6,688 nucleotides of DNA from an uncultured Flavobacteriales bacterium (GCA_937876095.1 CALFIE010000077.1:1-6688); one strand, 5' to 3'. Shown: positions 1 through 6,495, counted from the stretch's first letter. The notes: generated by a model from the letters alone, not told the origin. Translations and numbers: made by a program.

Positions 1-236
1 GGGAAGAAAATATCACCAAAGTAGATTCTTATGAAGAATTCAAAAAAGTTTTAGAAGAAAAAGGAGGATTTTTACTTGCACATTGGGATGGTACTGCCGA
101 AGAAGAAGAGCAAATAAAAAACGAAACCAAAGCAACCATACGTTGTATCCCTCTAGATAATGTCTTAGAAGACGGCATTTCTATGATCTCCGGAAAACCT
201 TCAAAACAAAGGGTTTTATTTGCTAAATCATACTAA
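1..236 (+). CDS. proS: Prolyl-tRNA synthetase, C-terminal end (partial)
   Basis: The open frame enters from the left edge (first full codon at base 3) and gives 77 residues ending in TAA. The tail contains the segments IRCIPL, a glycine/serine stretch ending in SGKPS, and the terminal RVLFAKSY. These are characteristic of the C-terminal zinc-binding-like domain of the archaeal/eukaryotic-type ProRS found in many Bacteroidota. The enzyme charges tRNA-Pro with proline in the cytoplasm. The acidic run before it (EEEEQIKNETKATIRC) is the usual lead-in, where the family has KxxTKATIRCIP. The catalytic and anticodon domains lie outside the window, so their integrity cannot be judged. The call rests on recognition of the C-terminal motif, which is distinctive. 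Confidence 0.93.
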   Translation, partial: EENITKVDSYEEFKKVLEEKGGFLLAHWDGTAEEEEQIKNETKATIRCIPLDNVLEDGISMISGKPSKQRVLFAKSY

Positions 237-315
237 AAAAAGATTTTTCGCTAAATTTCAAATTAATCTCACAAAAATTATTTGATTTTTTTTGAATTTT
301 TTAATAAAAAAACTT

Positions 316-341
316 TTTGGACTGAAATTTGCTTATCTTTG
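316..341 (+). promoter_or_regulatory. Putative Bacteroidota promoter for the DUF937-OmpA gene
   Basis: TATCTTTG at 334-341 matches the Bacteroidota -7 element TAnnTTTG exactly. A TTTG at 316-319 could be the -33 element, but the gap is only 14 bases instead of about 19, so the upstream half is weak. Transcription would start near 347, leaving an A/T-rich leader of roughly 23 bases before the ATG at 370. Confidence 0.5.
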
Positions 342-369
342 GATTGTTAAATTTTAAAAATAAACTATT

Positions 370-1671
370 ATGTCATTAAACGTGATTGATCTAATCAAAG
401 GACAACTAGGTCCTGCATTAGTTTCTCAAGCTGCTTCTCAATTAGGAGAAAGCGAATCTGGTGTATCTAAAGCAATCGGCGGATTATTACCAGCAGTTGT
501 TGGTGGTTTAGCTAACAATGCTGATAACCCAGGAATTCTAAATGCACTTACAGGAGCTGCTTCTAGCGGTTTACTTGGAAATCTACTAGGAGGTTCTTCT
601 GATAACTCTATGATTTCAGGCGTTCTTTCTTCTATTTTCGGAGACAAAACTGCAGGATTGGTGAATTCTATTTCTAACTTCTCTGGAGTTAGTAATTCTT
701 CTGCAAGCTCATTGCTAAACACAGTAACTGGTGCTGCTTTAGGAACAGTTGGTAAATATGCATCTGATAACAATCTTGGTGCATCTGGAATCACTAGTCT
801 TCTTGGTGATCAAAAAGGAATCCTTTCTACATTGCTTCCTGCTGGTCTTTCTTTAGCAACTATGGGTCTTAATTGGTCTGATAATAAAGAAAAATTGGTA
901 GAAACTGCACAATCAGTTAAACAAGACATTCATGCTGGTGCGCAAAAAGTAGGACAAGACTTTAAACAAACTGTTGGTAACGTAAAAGATGATCTTAATA
1001 ACGACAACGGTGGTTCTATCTGGAAATGGTTATTACCACTATTGCTATTGTTATTAGCTGGCTGGTTCCTTTGGAAACAATGTAACAAAGCACCTGAAAC
1101 AACTACTACAACTACTACTGACACTACAACTGTCGCTACAGACACTACTGCAGCTGTTACTACTGATACAGTTGCTGCAGTTGCACCTGCTGCTAAAACC
1201 GATACTGATATTGACTTAAATGGTGTAAAACTAAAAGGTTATGCAGGTGGTTTAGAAGATCAAATGATTACTTTCTTGAAATCTGATGGTTACAAAAATG
1301 CTGCAGACGATGCTGCACTTAAAGACAAATGGTATAGTTTCGATCATGTAAACTTCAAAATGGGAAGTTCTACCGAATTAGAAGCTGGTTCACAAGGTCA
1401 AATAGATAACTTAATTGCTATCTTGAAAGCATTCCCAGATTCAAAAATTAAAATCGGTGGTTATACAGACAAAACTGGTAACGAAGCTTCTAACGTGAAA
1501 TTATCACAAGCAAGAGCAGAGTTCATAAAAGCTGCTTTGGCTAAAGCTGGTGTTGGTGCACAAGTTTTAGGTGCAGAAGGTTACGGAAGCAAATTTGCTA
1601 CTGTTGATGCTTCTGCTTCTGATGCAGAAAGAGCTGTTGACAGAAAAATGGCAGTAAGATTTGCAAAATAA
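370..1671 (+). CDS. DUF937-transmembrane-OmpA family cell-wall-binding protein
   Basis: A 433-residue protein. Residues 1-170 form a Gly/Ala/Leu/Ser-rich DUF937 (YidB-like) region with the signature GLLPAVVGGLANN (38-50). Residues 172-212 are a charged amphipathic stretch rich in Lys, Gln and Asp. Residues 217-236 are one strongly hydrophobic segment (WKWLLPLLLLLLAGWFLW). Residues 244-267 are a Thr-rich linker. Residues 322-433 are an OmpA C-terminal domain. In that domain GGYTDKTG with Asp367 and LSQARAEF with Arg382 are spaced 15 residues apart, like the diaminopimelate-contacting Asp and Arg of E. coli OmpA, so peptidoglycan binding is expected. There is no N-terminal signal peptide. The single membrane segment suggests that the DUF937 part stays in the cytoplasm and the OmpA part lies in the periplasm, but this topology is inference. 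The gene has its own promoter and terminator and appears monocistronic. The function of DUF937 is unknown. Confidence 0.9.
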   Translation: MSLNVIDLIKGQLGPALVSQAASQLGESESGVSKAIGGLLPAVVGGLANNADNPGILNALTGAASSGLLGNLLGGSSDNSMISGVLSSIFGDKTAGLVNSISNFSGVSNSSASSLLNTVTGAALGTVGKYASDNNLGASGITSLLGDQKGILSTLLPAGLSLATMGLNWSDNKEKLVETAQSVKQDIHAGAQKVGQDFKQTVGNVKDDLNNDNGGSIWKWLLPLLLLLLAGWFLWKQCNKAPETTTTTTTDTTTVATDTTAAVTTDTVAAVAPAAKTDTDIDLNGVKLKGYAGGLEDQMITFLKSDGYKNAADDAALKDKWYSFDHVNFKMGSSTELEAGSQGQIDNLIAILKAFPDSKIKIGGYTDKTGNEASNVKLSQARAEFIKAALAKAGVGAQVLGAEGYGSKFATVDASASDAERAVDRKMAVRFAK

Positions 1672-1710
1672 TCAAAACCAAATGGTATCGTAAGATACTA
1701 CTACATACAG

Positions 1711-1745
1711 AGCCGGAGCAAAAGCAATTTTGTTCCGGTTTTTTT
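1711..1745 (+). terminator. Intrinsic terminator of the DUF937-OmpA gene
   Basis: CCGGAGCAAAA (1713-1723) pairs with TTTTGTTCCGG (1728-1738), 11 pairs with one G-U, around a GCAA tetraloop. It is followed by seven T (1739-1745). It starts about 40 bases after the stop codon and is oriented for the + strand. Confidence 0.9.
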
Positions 1746-1756
1746 ACAAAAAATTC

Positions 1757-1789
1757 AAAAAAAATGCTTCCAAAATTCATTAGAAGCAT
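1757..1789 (-). terminator. Intrinsic terminator of the rhodanese gene
   Basis: On the minus strand ATGCTTC pairs with GAAGCAT (1783-1789 with 1764-1770) across a 12-base loop and runs into a T-tract (the A-run 1757-1764 on the + strand). It lies about 20 bases after the minus-strand stop at 1811. With the + strand terminator beside it, the two convergent genes are insulated from each other. Confidence 0.75.
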
Positions 1790-1810
1790 ATTGTTAAAAT
1801 ATAAAAAAAA

Positions 1811-2104
1811 CTATTTCTTATAGTTATCCAACAACATTTGTAATTGCATAAAACCACCTCCGTTGAAAAGTTCATCCACCCCATTTTCGGTGAGGTATTG
1901 TATCGCTTGTCCACTTCTACCTCCACTTCTGCAAAACACGATTTTTGGACCTTGCAATTCTTTAATCTCATCTAATTTCAAAGGAACAGTTGCCAAAGGA
2001 ATATTCACAGCGCCGTTTATAGCGCCATCTAATTCTAGTTCCATAGGTTGTCGAACATCTATAAGATGGTAATTACCATCAGTTATAATTTTTTCAAAAG
2101 TCAT
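1811..2104 (-). CDS. Single-domain rhodanese-like protein (sulfurtransferase)
   Basis: A compact 97-residue rhodanese homology domain without a signal peptide, so probably cytoplasmic. It begins with the conserved LIDVRQPMELELDGAINGAVNIP (14-36), the usual 'DVR..E...G.I.GA.NIP' core. The active-site loop CRSGGRSGQA starts at the presumed catalytic Cys58 and has the CxxxxR arrangement with Arg63 that cradles the persulfide. It ends with the NGGGFMQLQ stretch, which corresponds to the family's terminal 'l.GG...W'. Proteins of this kind move sulfane sulfur from a donor to an acceptor through a Cys persulfide. The physiological donor and acceptor cannot be told from the sequence. The ATG at 2104 puts the start right at the domain edge, as in other single-domain rhodaneses. 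It has a private terminator and is divergent from queG. Confidence 0.92.
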   Translation of the reverse strand: MTFEKIITDGNYHLIDVRQPMELELDGAINGAVNIPLATVPLKLDEIKELQGPKIVFCRSGGRSGQAIQYLTENGVDELFNGGGFMQLQMLLDNYKK

Positions 2105-2120
2105 AAGTCTATTTTTTTAA

Positions 2121-2139
2121 GGTTAATTTATTGCTAATT
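2121..2139 (-). repeat. Leader motif copy 1 (in the rhodanese 5' leader)
   Basis: The minus-strand sequence AATTAGCAATAAATTAACC ends 16 bases before the rhodanese ATG. It matches 6470-6487 except for one extra A in this copy. Both copies lie in leaders of minus-strand genes. It could be a regulatory site or chance in AT-rich DNA. Confidence 0.4.
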
Positions 2140-2169
2140 ATCTTACTACGTGTAGTTCCAGAATTTTAC

Positions 2170-2200
2170 TTTGGCAAAAATATAAAAAAACTTACCTTCG
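2170..2200 (+). promoter_or_regulatory. Promoter of queG
   Basis: TTTG (2170-2173), then exactly 19 bases, then TACCTTCG (2193-2200). This matches the Bacteroidota consensus TTTG-N19-TAnnTTTG at all but one fixed position. The start of transcription is expected near 2205-2207, only a few bases before the preferred queG start codon at 2212. It overlaps the opposing rhodanese promoter. Confidence 0.7.
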
Positions 2201-2204
2201 CAAT
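2175..2204 (-). promoter_or_regulatory. Putative promoter of the rhodanese gene
   Basis: On the minus strand TATTTTTG (2182-2175) is an exact TAnnTTTG -7 element. ATTG (2204-2201), 18 bases upstream, is a one-mismatch -33 element. It would give a leader of about 65 bases before the ATG at 2104. It is interleaved with the queG promoter on the other strand. Confidence 0.5.
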
Positions 2205-2211
2205 GTCATCT

Positions 2212-3150
2212 ATGTTACAGAATCAAAAAAAATATACAAATCTTATAAAATCCAAGGCTAAGAATTTTGGGTTTCAAGATTGTGGCATTTCCAAAGCAGA
2301 TTTTTTGGAAGAAGATGCAAAACCACTCGAAAATTTTTTGAAAAAAAATTACCACGGCGAAATGAAATATATGGAAAATCATTTCGACAAAAGATTGAAT
2401 CCTACGTTGTTGGTAGAAGGTGCAAAATCGGTGATTTCTTTATCTTACAACTATTTCCCAAGTGCAGAAATTGATTCTCTGGATAATTTCAAAATTTCTA
2501 AATATGCTTATGGTGAAGATTATCACGAAATAATTAAAGAAATTTTGGCTGAAATAGTGGCAGAACTTCAGGTAGAAATCGGTGATTTCGCTTACCGGAT
2601 TTTTGTAGATTCTGCGCCAGTTCTCGAGCGAAGTTGGGCAAGAAAATCTGGAATTGGTTGGGTTGGAAAAAATGCCAATCTGATTACCAAAAAAAATGGA
2701 TCTTTCTATTTTTTGGCAGAAATAATTTGCGATTTACCACTGGAATATGACCACGAAACGACCGATCATTGCGGAACTTGCAGAAAATGCATAGATTCTT
2801 GTCCTACAAATGCCATAGTTTCAGACAAAATTGTAGATGGTAGCAAATGTATTTCTTATGCAACCATAGAATTGAAAAACGAAATTCCTGATTTTTTTAA
2901 CAATAAAATGCAGGATTGGATTTTCGGTTGTGATATTTGCCAAGATGTTTGTCCGTGGAATCGGTTTTCGCTGCCTCATCATCAACCAAAATTTCAACCG
3001 AATTCTTTCATTACAAATTATAGAAAATCTGATTGGCAAGAACTCACCCAAGAATTATTTTCAGAAATATTTAGAAAATCTGCCGTTAAAAGAACCAAAT
3101 TTTCTGGTCTAGTTCGGAATATTAATACACTGATTGATAGTAATTTGTAA
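2212..3150 (+). CDS. queG: Epoxyqueuosine reductase QueG
   Basis: A cobalamin- and iron-sulfur-dependent cytoplasmic enzyme that reduces epoxyqueuosine to queuosine in the wobble position of GUN-reading tRNAs. From the ATG at 2212 the protein has 312 residues. It shows the cobalamin-domain block VDSAPVLERSWARKSGIGWV (132-151) with the conserved Asp133. The first [4Fe-4S] run has cysteines 187, 190, 193 and 197 (CGTCRKCIDSCP). Cys213 and a second run at Cys240, 243 and 247 (CDICQDVCPWN) complete the other cluster. The family tail with RKSAVKRTKFSGLVRN is at 288-303. It ends there, without the C-terminal HEAT-like extension seen in some longer homologues. The frame is open upstream to a possible start at 2131, but those extra residues cross the promoter and look unlike the family. 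Met at 2203 would lie before the expected transcription start, so 2212 is preferred. Confidence 0.93.
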   Translation: MLQNQKKYTNLIKSKAKNFGFQDCGISKADFLEEDAKPLENFLKKNYHGEMKYMENHFDKRLNPTLLVEGAKSVISLSYNYFPSAEIDSLDNFKISKYAYGEDYHEIIKEILAEIVAELQVEIGDFAYRIFVDSAPVLERSWARKSGIGWVGKNANLITKKNGSFYFLAEIICDLPLEYDHETTDHCGTCRKCIDSCPTNAIVSDKIVDGSKCISYATIELKNEIPDFFNNKMQDWIFGCDICQDVCPWNRFSLPHHQPKFQPNSFITNYRKSDWQELTQELFSEIFRKSAVKRTKFSGLVRNINTLIDSNL

Positions 3151-3235
3151 AATCAGCAACTGTTTTACAAAAAGTTTACCAAGGAATTACAATTCCTGAA
3201 CTATCATTTATGATAATTTTATCAAAAAAAAATAA

Positions 3236-3915
3236 ATGAAAAAATACATCATCTTTTTATTAAAAGCAATTTGGGCTATTATTGGATTTGTTGCAATCTA
3301 TGCACTTTGTGCATTACTAATTCCTTACATAGAAATTCCAGCCGAAAAAACCACTGAACCAAAAACCAAAGAGTTGTTTCTGCTAACAAATGGTGTACAT
3401 ACCGATTTGGTAGTACCCATAAAATCTACTGAAATCGATTGGAGTACCGAAATCCCTTTTGAAAATACGCTTTCTAAAAAAACAGATTTCAAATATATCG
3501 CAATTGGCTATGGCGACAAAGGTTCTATCTAGATACGCCAACTTGGGCAGATTTGAAATTTTCTACGGCTTTCAAAGCGGCATTTTGGTTGGGAGAATCT
3601 GCACTACATTGTACCTATTACAAAAATATGCAGGAAAACAGAGATTGCGTGAAAATGATGATTACCAAAACAGAATACGACCGATTGATAAAATACATCA
3701 ATGATACTTTTCAACGTGACCAAAATGGTAAATCACTTTTAATAAAAACCAATGCAGTCTATGATAAAAATGATGCGTTCTACGAAGCAAACGGAAAGTA
3801 TAGTTTTCTATCAACTTGCAATACTTGGACCAACAATGCTCTGAAAGCAGCTGGACAAAAAGCCGCACTTTGGACTCCAAGTGATCGTGGAATTTTTCTG
3901 CATTATGAGAAATGA
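3236..3915 (+). pseudogene. DUF2459/TIGR02117-family gene split by a -1 frameshift
   Basis: Two adjacent frames make one family member. Bases 3236-3523 encode an N-terminal membrane anchor (residues 5-31), then the family block LLTNGVHTDLVVP (49-61) and FKYIAIGYGDKG (85-96). After this the original frame hits TAG at 3530-3532. The other frame, from 3526, continues with YLDTPTWADLKFSTAFKAAF, ALHCTYYKN, a tyrosine-rich middle, and FLSTCNTWTNNALKAAG near the end (Cys195 in restored numbering). Adding one T to the TT at 3523-3524 restores GDKGFYLDTPTW and a 226-residue protein of normal family length. The role of the family is not established; the invariant His in NGVHTDL and Cys in TCNTW suggest a catalytic or metal site, which is inference. 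It follows queG by 85 bases with no clear promoter of its own, so it may be co-transcribed. It could be a true decay event or a sequencing indel. Confidence 0.82.
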
Positions 3916-3976
3916 TTGATTGATTGATGAATAATAATTGAGGTATTCGAAAATATAATTTCTATAATTTTTTTGG

Positions 3977-4004
3977 TATTTTTTATAAAAATTGATAAAA
4001 AATA
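3977..4004. terminator. AT-only inverted repeat between convergent genes
   Basis: TATTTTTTAT (3977-3986) is perfectly complementary to ATAAAAAATA (3995-4004) around an 8-base loop. It abuts the stop codon of the minus-strand gene ending at 4005. The position between convergent genes suits a bidirectional terminator, but the stem has no G-C pair and would be weak. Confidence 0.35.
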
Positions 4005-4520
4005 TTAGTTGCTGGTTTTCAAACTGAACACCAAATCAATTGGATCTTTTACCATAATCATTCCTGCCATTTTTTTGGGTGGTTCTATCCCAAAATCACT
4101 GAATTTTACGGTTTTGTTACCCAATAATTTATTTTCATAGTAAGTTAAATCTACTGCGTAGATTTTCCTACGATTCATCATATTCACTTCTAAATTAGCA
4201 CGATAGGTATTGGTAGAATTTTTGGTAATAAACAAAAACCGAATTACTAAATTGGGGTAATTTTTAGCATCCAGAAAATTTTTGAAATCTTTAGTAATTA
4301 ATCTATTTTGGCAATCGAAATCAGAAACTTGCAAAGATATTTCTGGTAATTTTCTATTAAAGTTTTTATCATTTAAATACCAATTGACTTCCCGAATATT
4401 CTGATTGATGCATCTGAAAGAATTGATGTTGGTTTTACCCAAAATTTCGATGAAGCTTTCTTGCGCTTTGCAAGCATATCCAAAGAAAACAAAAGTAAAA
4501 AGTATATAAAAATTTCTCAT
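4005..4520 (-). CDS. Secreted YceI-like protein (divergent paralogue)
   Basis: A 171-residue exported protein. Residues 1-19 are a signal peptide (hydrophobic 4-15, then YACKA) with probable cleavage A19|Q20. The Cys at 17 does not sit in a good lipobox, so a lipoprotein is less likely. The mature part carries YceI-type landmarks: GKTNINSFRC (28-37), VSDFDCQNRLITKDFKNFL (65-83) followed by KNYPNLVIRF, and the closing FSDFGIEPPKKMAGMIMV (140-157) before the last beta strand. The closing block parallels MSDFGMETPGFLGVHTGD of the first gene in the operon. Cys37 and Cys70 could form a disulfide. YceI proteins are lipocalin-like periplasmic barrels, some of which bind polyisoprenoids; the ligand here is unknown. 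It is the last gene of a minus-strand group, 58 bases after the beta-barrel gene. A terminator-like hairpin occupies that gap, so expression may depend on read-through. Confidence 0.72.
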   Translation of the reverse strand: MRNFYILFTFVFFGYACKAQESFIEILGKTNINSFRCINQNIREVNWYLNDKNFNRKLPEISLQVSDFDCQNRLITKDFKNFLDAKNYPNLVIRFLFITKNSTNTYRANLEVNMMNRRKIYAVDLTYYENKLLGNKTVKFSDFGIEPPKKMAGMIMVKDPIDLVFSLKTSN

Positions 4521-4530
4521 AATAACCTAT

Positions 4531-4558
4531 AAAAAGGGGCTAAAAAACGCCCCTTTTT
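4531..4558 (-). terminator. GC-rich terminator-like hairpin between the barrel gene and the YceI-like gene
   Basis: AAAAAGGGGC (4531-4540) is perfectly complementary to GCCCCTTTTT (4549-4558) around an 8-base loop. On the minus strand it starts 20 bases after the barrel stop codon and ends in T5, 10 bases before the ATG of the next gene. Its symmetry lets it act in either direction, but no + strand gene leads into it. It may terminate, attenuate, or protect the upstream mRNA. Confidence 0.7.
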
Positions 4559-4578
4559 CTTTAGTTACAAATTATCTA

Positions 4579-5886
4579 TTAAAATCCGATGGTTGCTTCC
4601 ATCATGATTCCGTTGAATTTACCTCCGTACAAAGTGGTATTGGTTCCCCAAGCTGTACTTTTATCATATTTTTGATTTACATATTCTATTTTTGCTAGAA
4701 TATTTTTGGTCATATACCAACCACCACCAAAGTTTAATCTATCAATTTTTCTACTGTCTGCACCATCATAATCTTTACCACTAATTGTATTGTATTTTCC
4801 ACCAATGTAGTACTGTTCTTTACCACCAAATCTATATAGCAACTCTGCTGCCAATTGTGTGTAACTACCTTTGGTATCTTGCAAAGTGGTACCTGTTTTT
4901 ATTTTGTAACCAGAAACGTTTTCAAAAGTTCCAAAAAATTCTAAACCTTGGTATTTAACGAATGGATTGATTTGGAAAGCGGTATTTTTTCTAAAACCAG
5001 GGTTGAATCTACCTGTTGCTTGGTTAGAAGTTCCGGTAGCATCTGCAGTAGTTAGTAACACATAATAATATCTTGAACCTGCTCTGTCTGCACTGTACAG
5101 ATAAGTACCTGTATTTAGACCTTGATTGGTGTAGAATGAACCTGTTAAACGCACTCTTAGTTTATCATCTATTTGTTTGTCATAGCCAATTTTTCCGTAG
5201 ATAGAAGCTTTGTTATCATTGTTTCCTTTAATTACAGATTGATTGAGTTTTCCGTTAGAAATACCAAGCATACCTATGAATCCGTTTTTGTAATAATATA
5301 CCTCTCCAAAAGCTTCTGTAGAGAAATTATCCATAATTAAATTTCCTACAAATGAGTTGTTAATTGCTTCGGCATTGTCTGTTCTCCTAAAATGTGAATC
5401 ACCATAGTTGATTTCATCCATACCAATTTTTACTCTGGTATTTTTCATGATATCACCTAAAAATCCTGGTGAAATAAAATCGAGATTATCAATTTGTATG
5501 TAGCCACCTTTTACCCAAGCTTCGTTGTGGTGTCTTGCAGATAAATAGGTTCTCAAATGCATTTTCACACCTTTTGCTAAATATGCGTTGACATCTAAAT
5601 TAGCTGTTGGCAAATTGAAATTATTTTCTAAACTGATGAGTGGTGCTGTAGTTGCACCTTCTGTCCAGTGTTTTACACCTTGATATTGCAAGGCAAAATC
5701 TCCACCAATGGTAACTTTTACCCCATCATATTCTGGGGCTACTACTTTTGGATCTTCGAAGATATTTCTATCATATTTTTCTGGAGCTAGATACGCTCTC
5801 ATACTGTTGGTGTTTTCCTGTGCTTTTGCAAAACTACCAGTAATTACAACTGCTAGTACAATGCTTTTTAATAATAAAGTTCTCAT
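4579..5886 (-). CDS. Outer-membrane beta-barrel (porin-like) protein
   Basis: A 435-residue protein with a signal peptide (residues 1-22, hydrophobic 8-20, AKA|QEN cleavage). A short periplasmic lead (about 23-50) is followed by alternating polar/hydrophobic strands rich in Tyr, Gly, Phe and Asn to the end. The barrel begins around GVKVTIGGDFALQYQG (55-70). The C-terminal part includes LNFGGGWYMTKNILAKIEYV and the last strand GIMMEATIGF, which ends in Phe as outer-membrane barrels do for BAM recognition. The pattern resembles Bacteroidota proteins annotated as porins or phosphate-selective-porin-like, but I cannot name a substrate. It is 27 bases behind the YceI gene with no room for its own promoter, so the two are surely co-transcribed. 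It is followed by the hairpin at 4531-4558. The start is fixed by the signal peptide. Confidence 0.82.
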   Translation of the reverse strand: MRTLLLKSIVLAVVITGSFAKAQENTNSMRAYLAPEKYDRNIFEDPKVVAPEYDGVKVTIGGDFALQYQGVKHWTEGATTAPLISLENNFNLPTANLDVNAYLAKGVKMHLRTYLSARHHNEAWVKGGYIQIDNLDFISPGFLGDIMKNTRVKIGMDEINYGDSHFRRTDNAEAINNSFVGNLIMDNFSTEAFGEVYYYKNGFIGMLGISNGKLNQSVIKGNNDNKASIYGKIGYDKQIDDKLRVRLTGSFYTNQGLNTGTYLYSADRAGSRYYYVLLTTADATGTSNQATGRFNPGFRKNTAFQINPFVKYQGLEFFGTFENVSGYKIKTGTTLQDTKGSYTQLAAELLYRFGGKEQYYIGGKYNTISGKDYDGADSRKIDRLNFGGGWYMTKNILAKIEYVNQKYDKSTAWGTNTTLYGGKFNGIMMEATIGF

Positions 5887-5913
5887 TATATATAAATTTA
5901 TTTGTTTAAAAAA

Positions 5914-6447
5914 TTAATTGGCTACTATGTTTACCGAAACGGTAACTGCATCACCTGTATGTACTCCTAAGAAACCTGGAGTTTCCATACCAAAATCTGA
6001 CATTTTCATGCTTTCTGATGCAGTTATGGTGTAAGAAGTTCCGTTTTTTACCACACTTATTGGCAAGGTTACATTTTTGCTAACACCAGCAATGGTTAAT
6101 CTACCTGTGATATTACTTTTACCCAAATTGATTGCAGTTGCAGTAAAACTTATGTTCGGATTTTGTTCTGCTTTCAGTGCTTTGTATGCTTTTTTGTCCA
6201 TCATTTTACCTTTGGTACTTTTCAAACTATTTGCAGCGGTCGTAAATTTGATATTGGTAATACTATTGTTGCTAATAGTTGCGCTGAAATTCGCTGCGGT
6301 AGAAGTCATAGTCCAATCATGCATAGGAGAAGTACCAGAAACCGAAACTTTAGCTGTTTTTCCTGTAATATTTTGTGCATTCAACAAATTGGTAAGAAAT
6401 AAGATGAAAATACTCATCATCATCATGCTTGTACTTAATTTTTTCAT
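5914..6447 (-). CDS. YceI-family secreted protein
   Basis: A 177-residue exported protein and the first gene of the operon. The signal peptide has MKK, a Met/Ile/Phe/Leu core at 8-22 and LNA|QN cleavage after residue 24. The mature domain is a full YceI barrel: VSGTSPMHDWTMTS (36-49), then ANSLKSTKGKMMDKKAYKAL (72-91), NPNISFTAT (97-104), ITGRLTIAGVSKNVTLPI (113-130), and the closing MKMSDFGMETPGFLGVHTGD (147-166) before the last strand. YceI proteins are lipocalin-like periplasmic carriers; one structure (TT1927b) holds a polyisoprenoid. The ligand here is unknown. It is transcribed from the consensus promoter at 6496-6526 and is followed after 27 bases by the beta-barrel gene. This suggests a shared envelope role, which is inference. 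Confidence 0.92.
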   Translation of the reverse strand: MKKLSTSMMMMSIFILFLTNLLNAQNITGKTAKVSVSGTSPMHDWTMTSTAANFSATISNNSITNIKFTTAANSLKSTKGKMMDKKAYKALKAEQNPNISFTATAINLGKSNITGRLTIAGVSKNVTLPISVVKNGTSYTITASESMKMSDFGMETPGFLGVHTGDAVTVSVNIVAN

Positions 6448-6469
6448 TTTATCAAAAATTTAAAAAATT

Positions 6470-6487
6470 GGTTAATTATTGCTAATT
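6470..6487 (-). repeat. Leader motif copy 2 (in the YceI 5' leader)
   Basis: The minus-strand sequence AATTAGCAATAATTAACC lies just after the predicted transcription start and ends 22 bases before the YceI ATG. It equals the 2121-2139 copy apart from one missing A. Confidence 0.4.
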
Positions 6488-6495
6488 TGACAACA

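Noticed and set aside
273..293. AT hairpin after proS as a terminator
   Set aside because: AAAAAT/ATTTTT with a 6-base loop and a T-run is possible, but there is no G-C pair, and such pairings are common by chance in this A/T-only stretch.
438..794. Minus-strand open frame opposite the DUF937 region
   Set aside because: It lies wholly inside a well-supported gene, shows no recognisable motif and has no promoter; the repetitive Gly/Ala/Ser codons of the + strand gene explain why it is open.
2131..2211. Longer N terminus for queG
   Set aside because: The extra residues include the promoter region, are unlike QueG N termini, and would need transcription from an unseen upstream start.
3202..3215. 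Palindrome TATCAT-TT-ATGATA between queG and the next gene
   Set aside because: It is short and AT-rich with only a 2-base centre and no T-run after it. It could be an operator, but nothing else supports that.
3521..3532. Programmed ribosomal frameshifting in the DUF2459 gene
   Set aside because: There is no slippery heptamer or strong downstream stem at the site, and the family is not known to need recoding. A plain one-base indel explains it.
3913..3928. Four tandem TGAT units starting at the stop codon of the frameshifted gene
   Set aside because: Four copies is short. They lie after the stop, so length change would not affect the protein, and no repeat-linked function is visible.
6077..6463. 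Plus-strand hydrophobic open frame across the YceI gene
   Set aside because: It is the antisense shadow of the clear YceI domain. Its apparent Leu/Val membrane character is what antisense of Lys/Asn/Thr-rich sequence gives.
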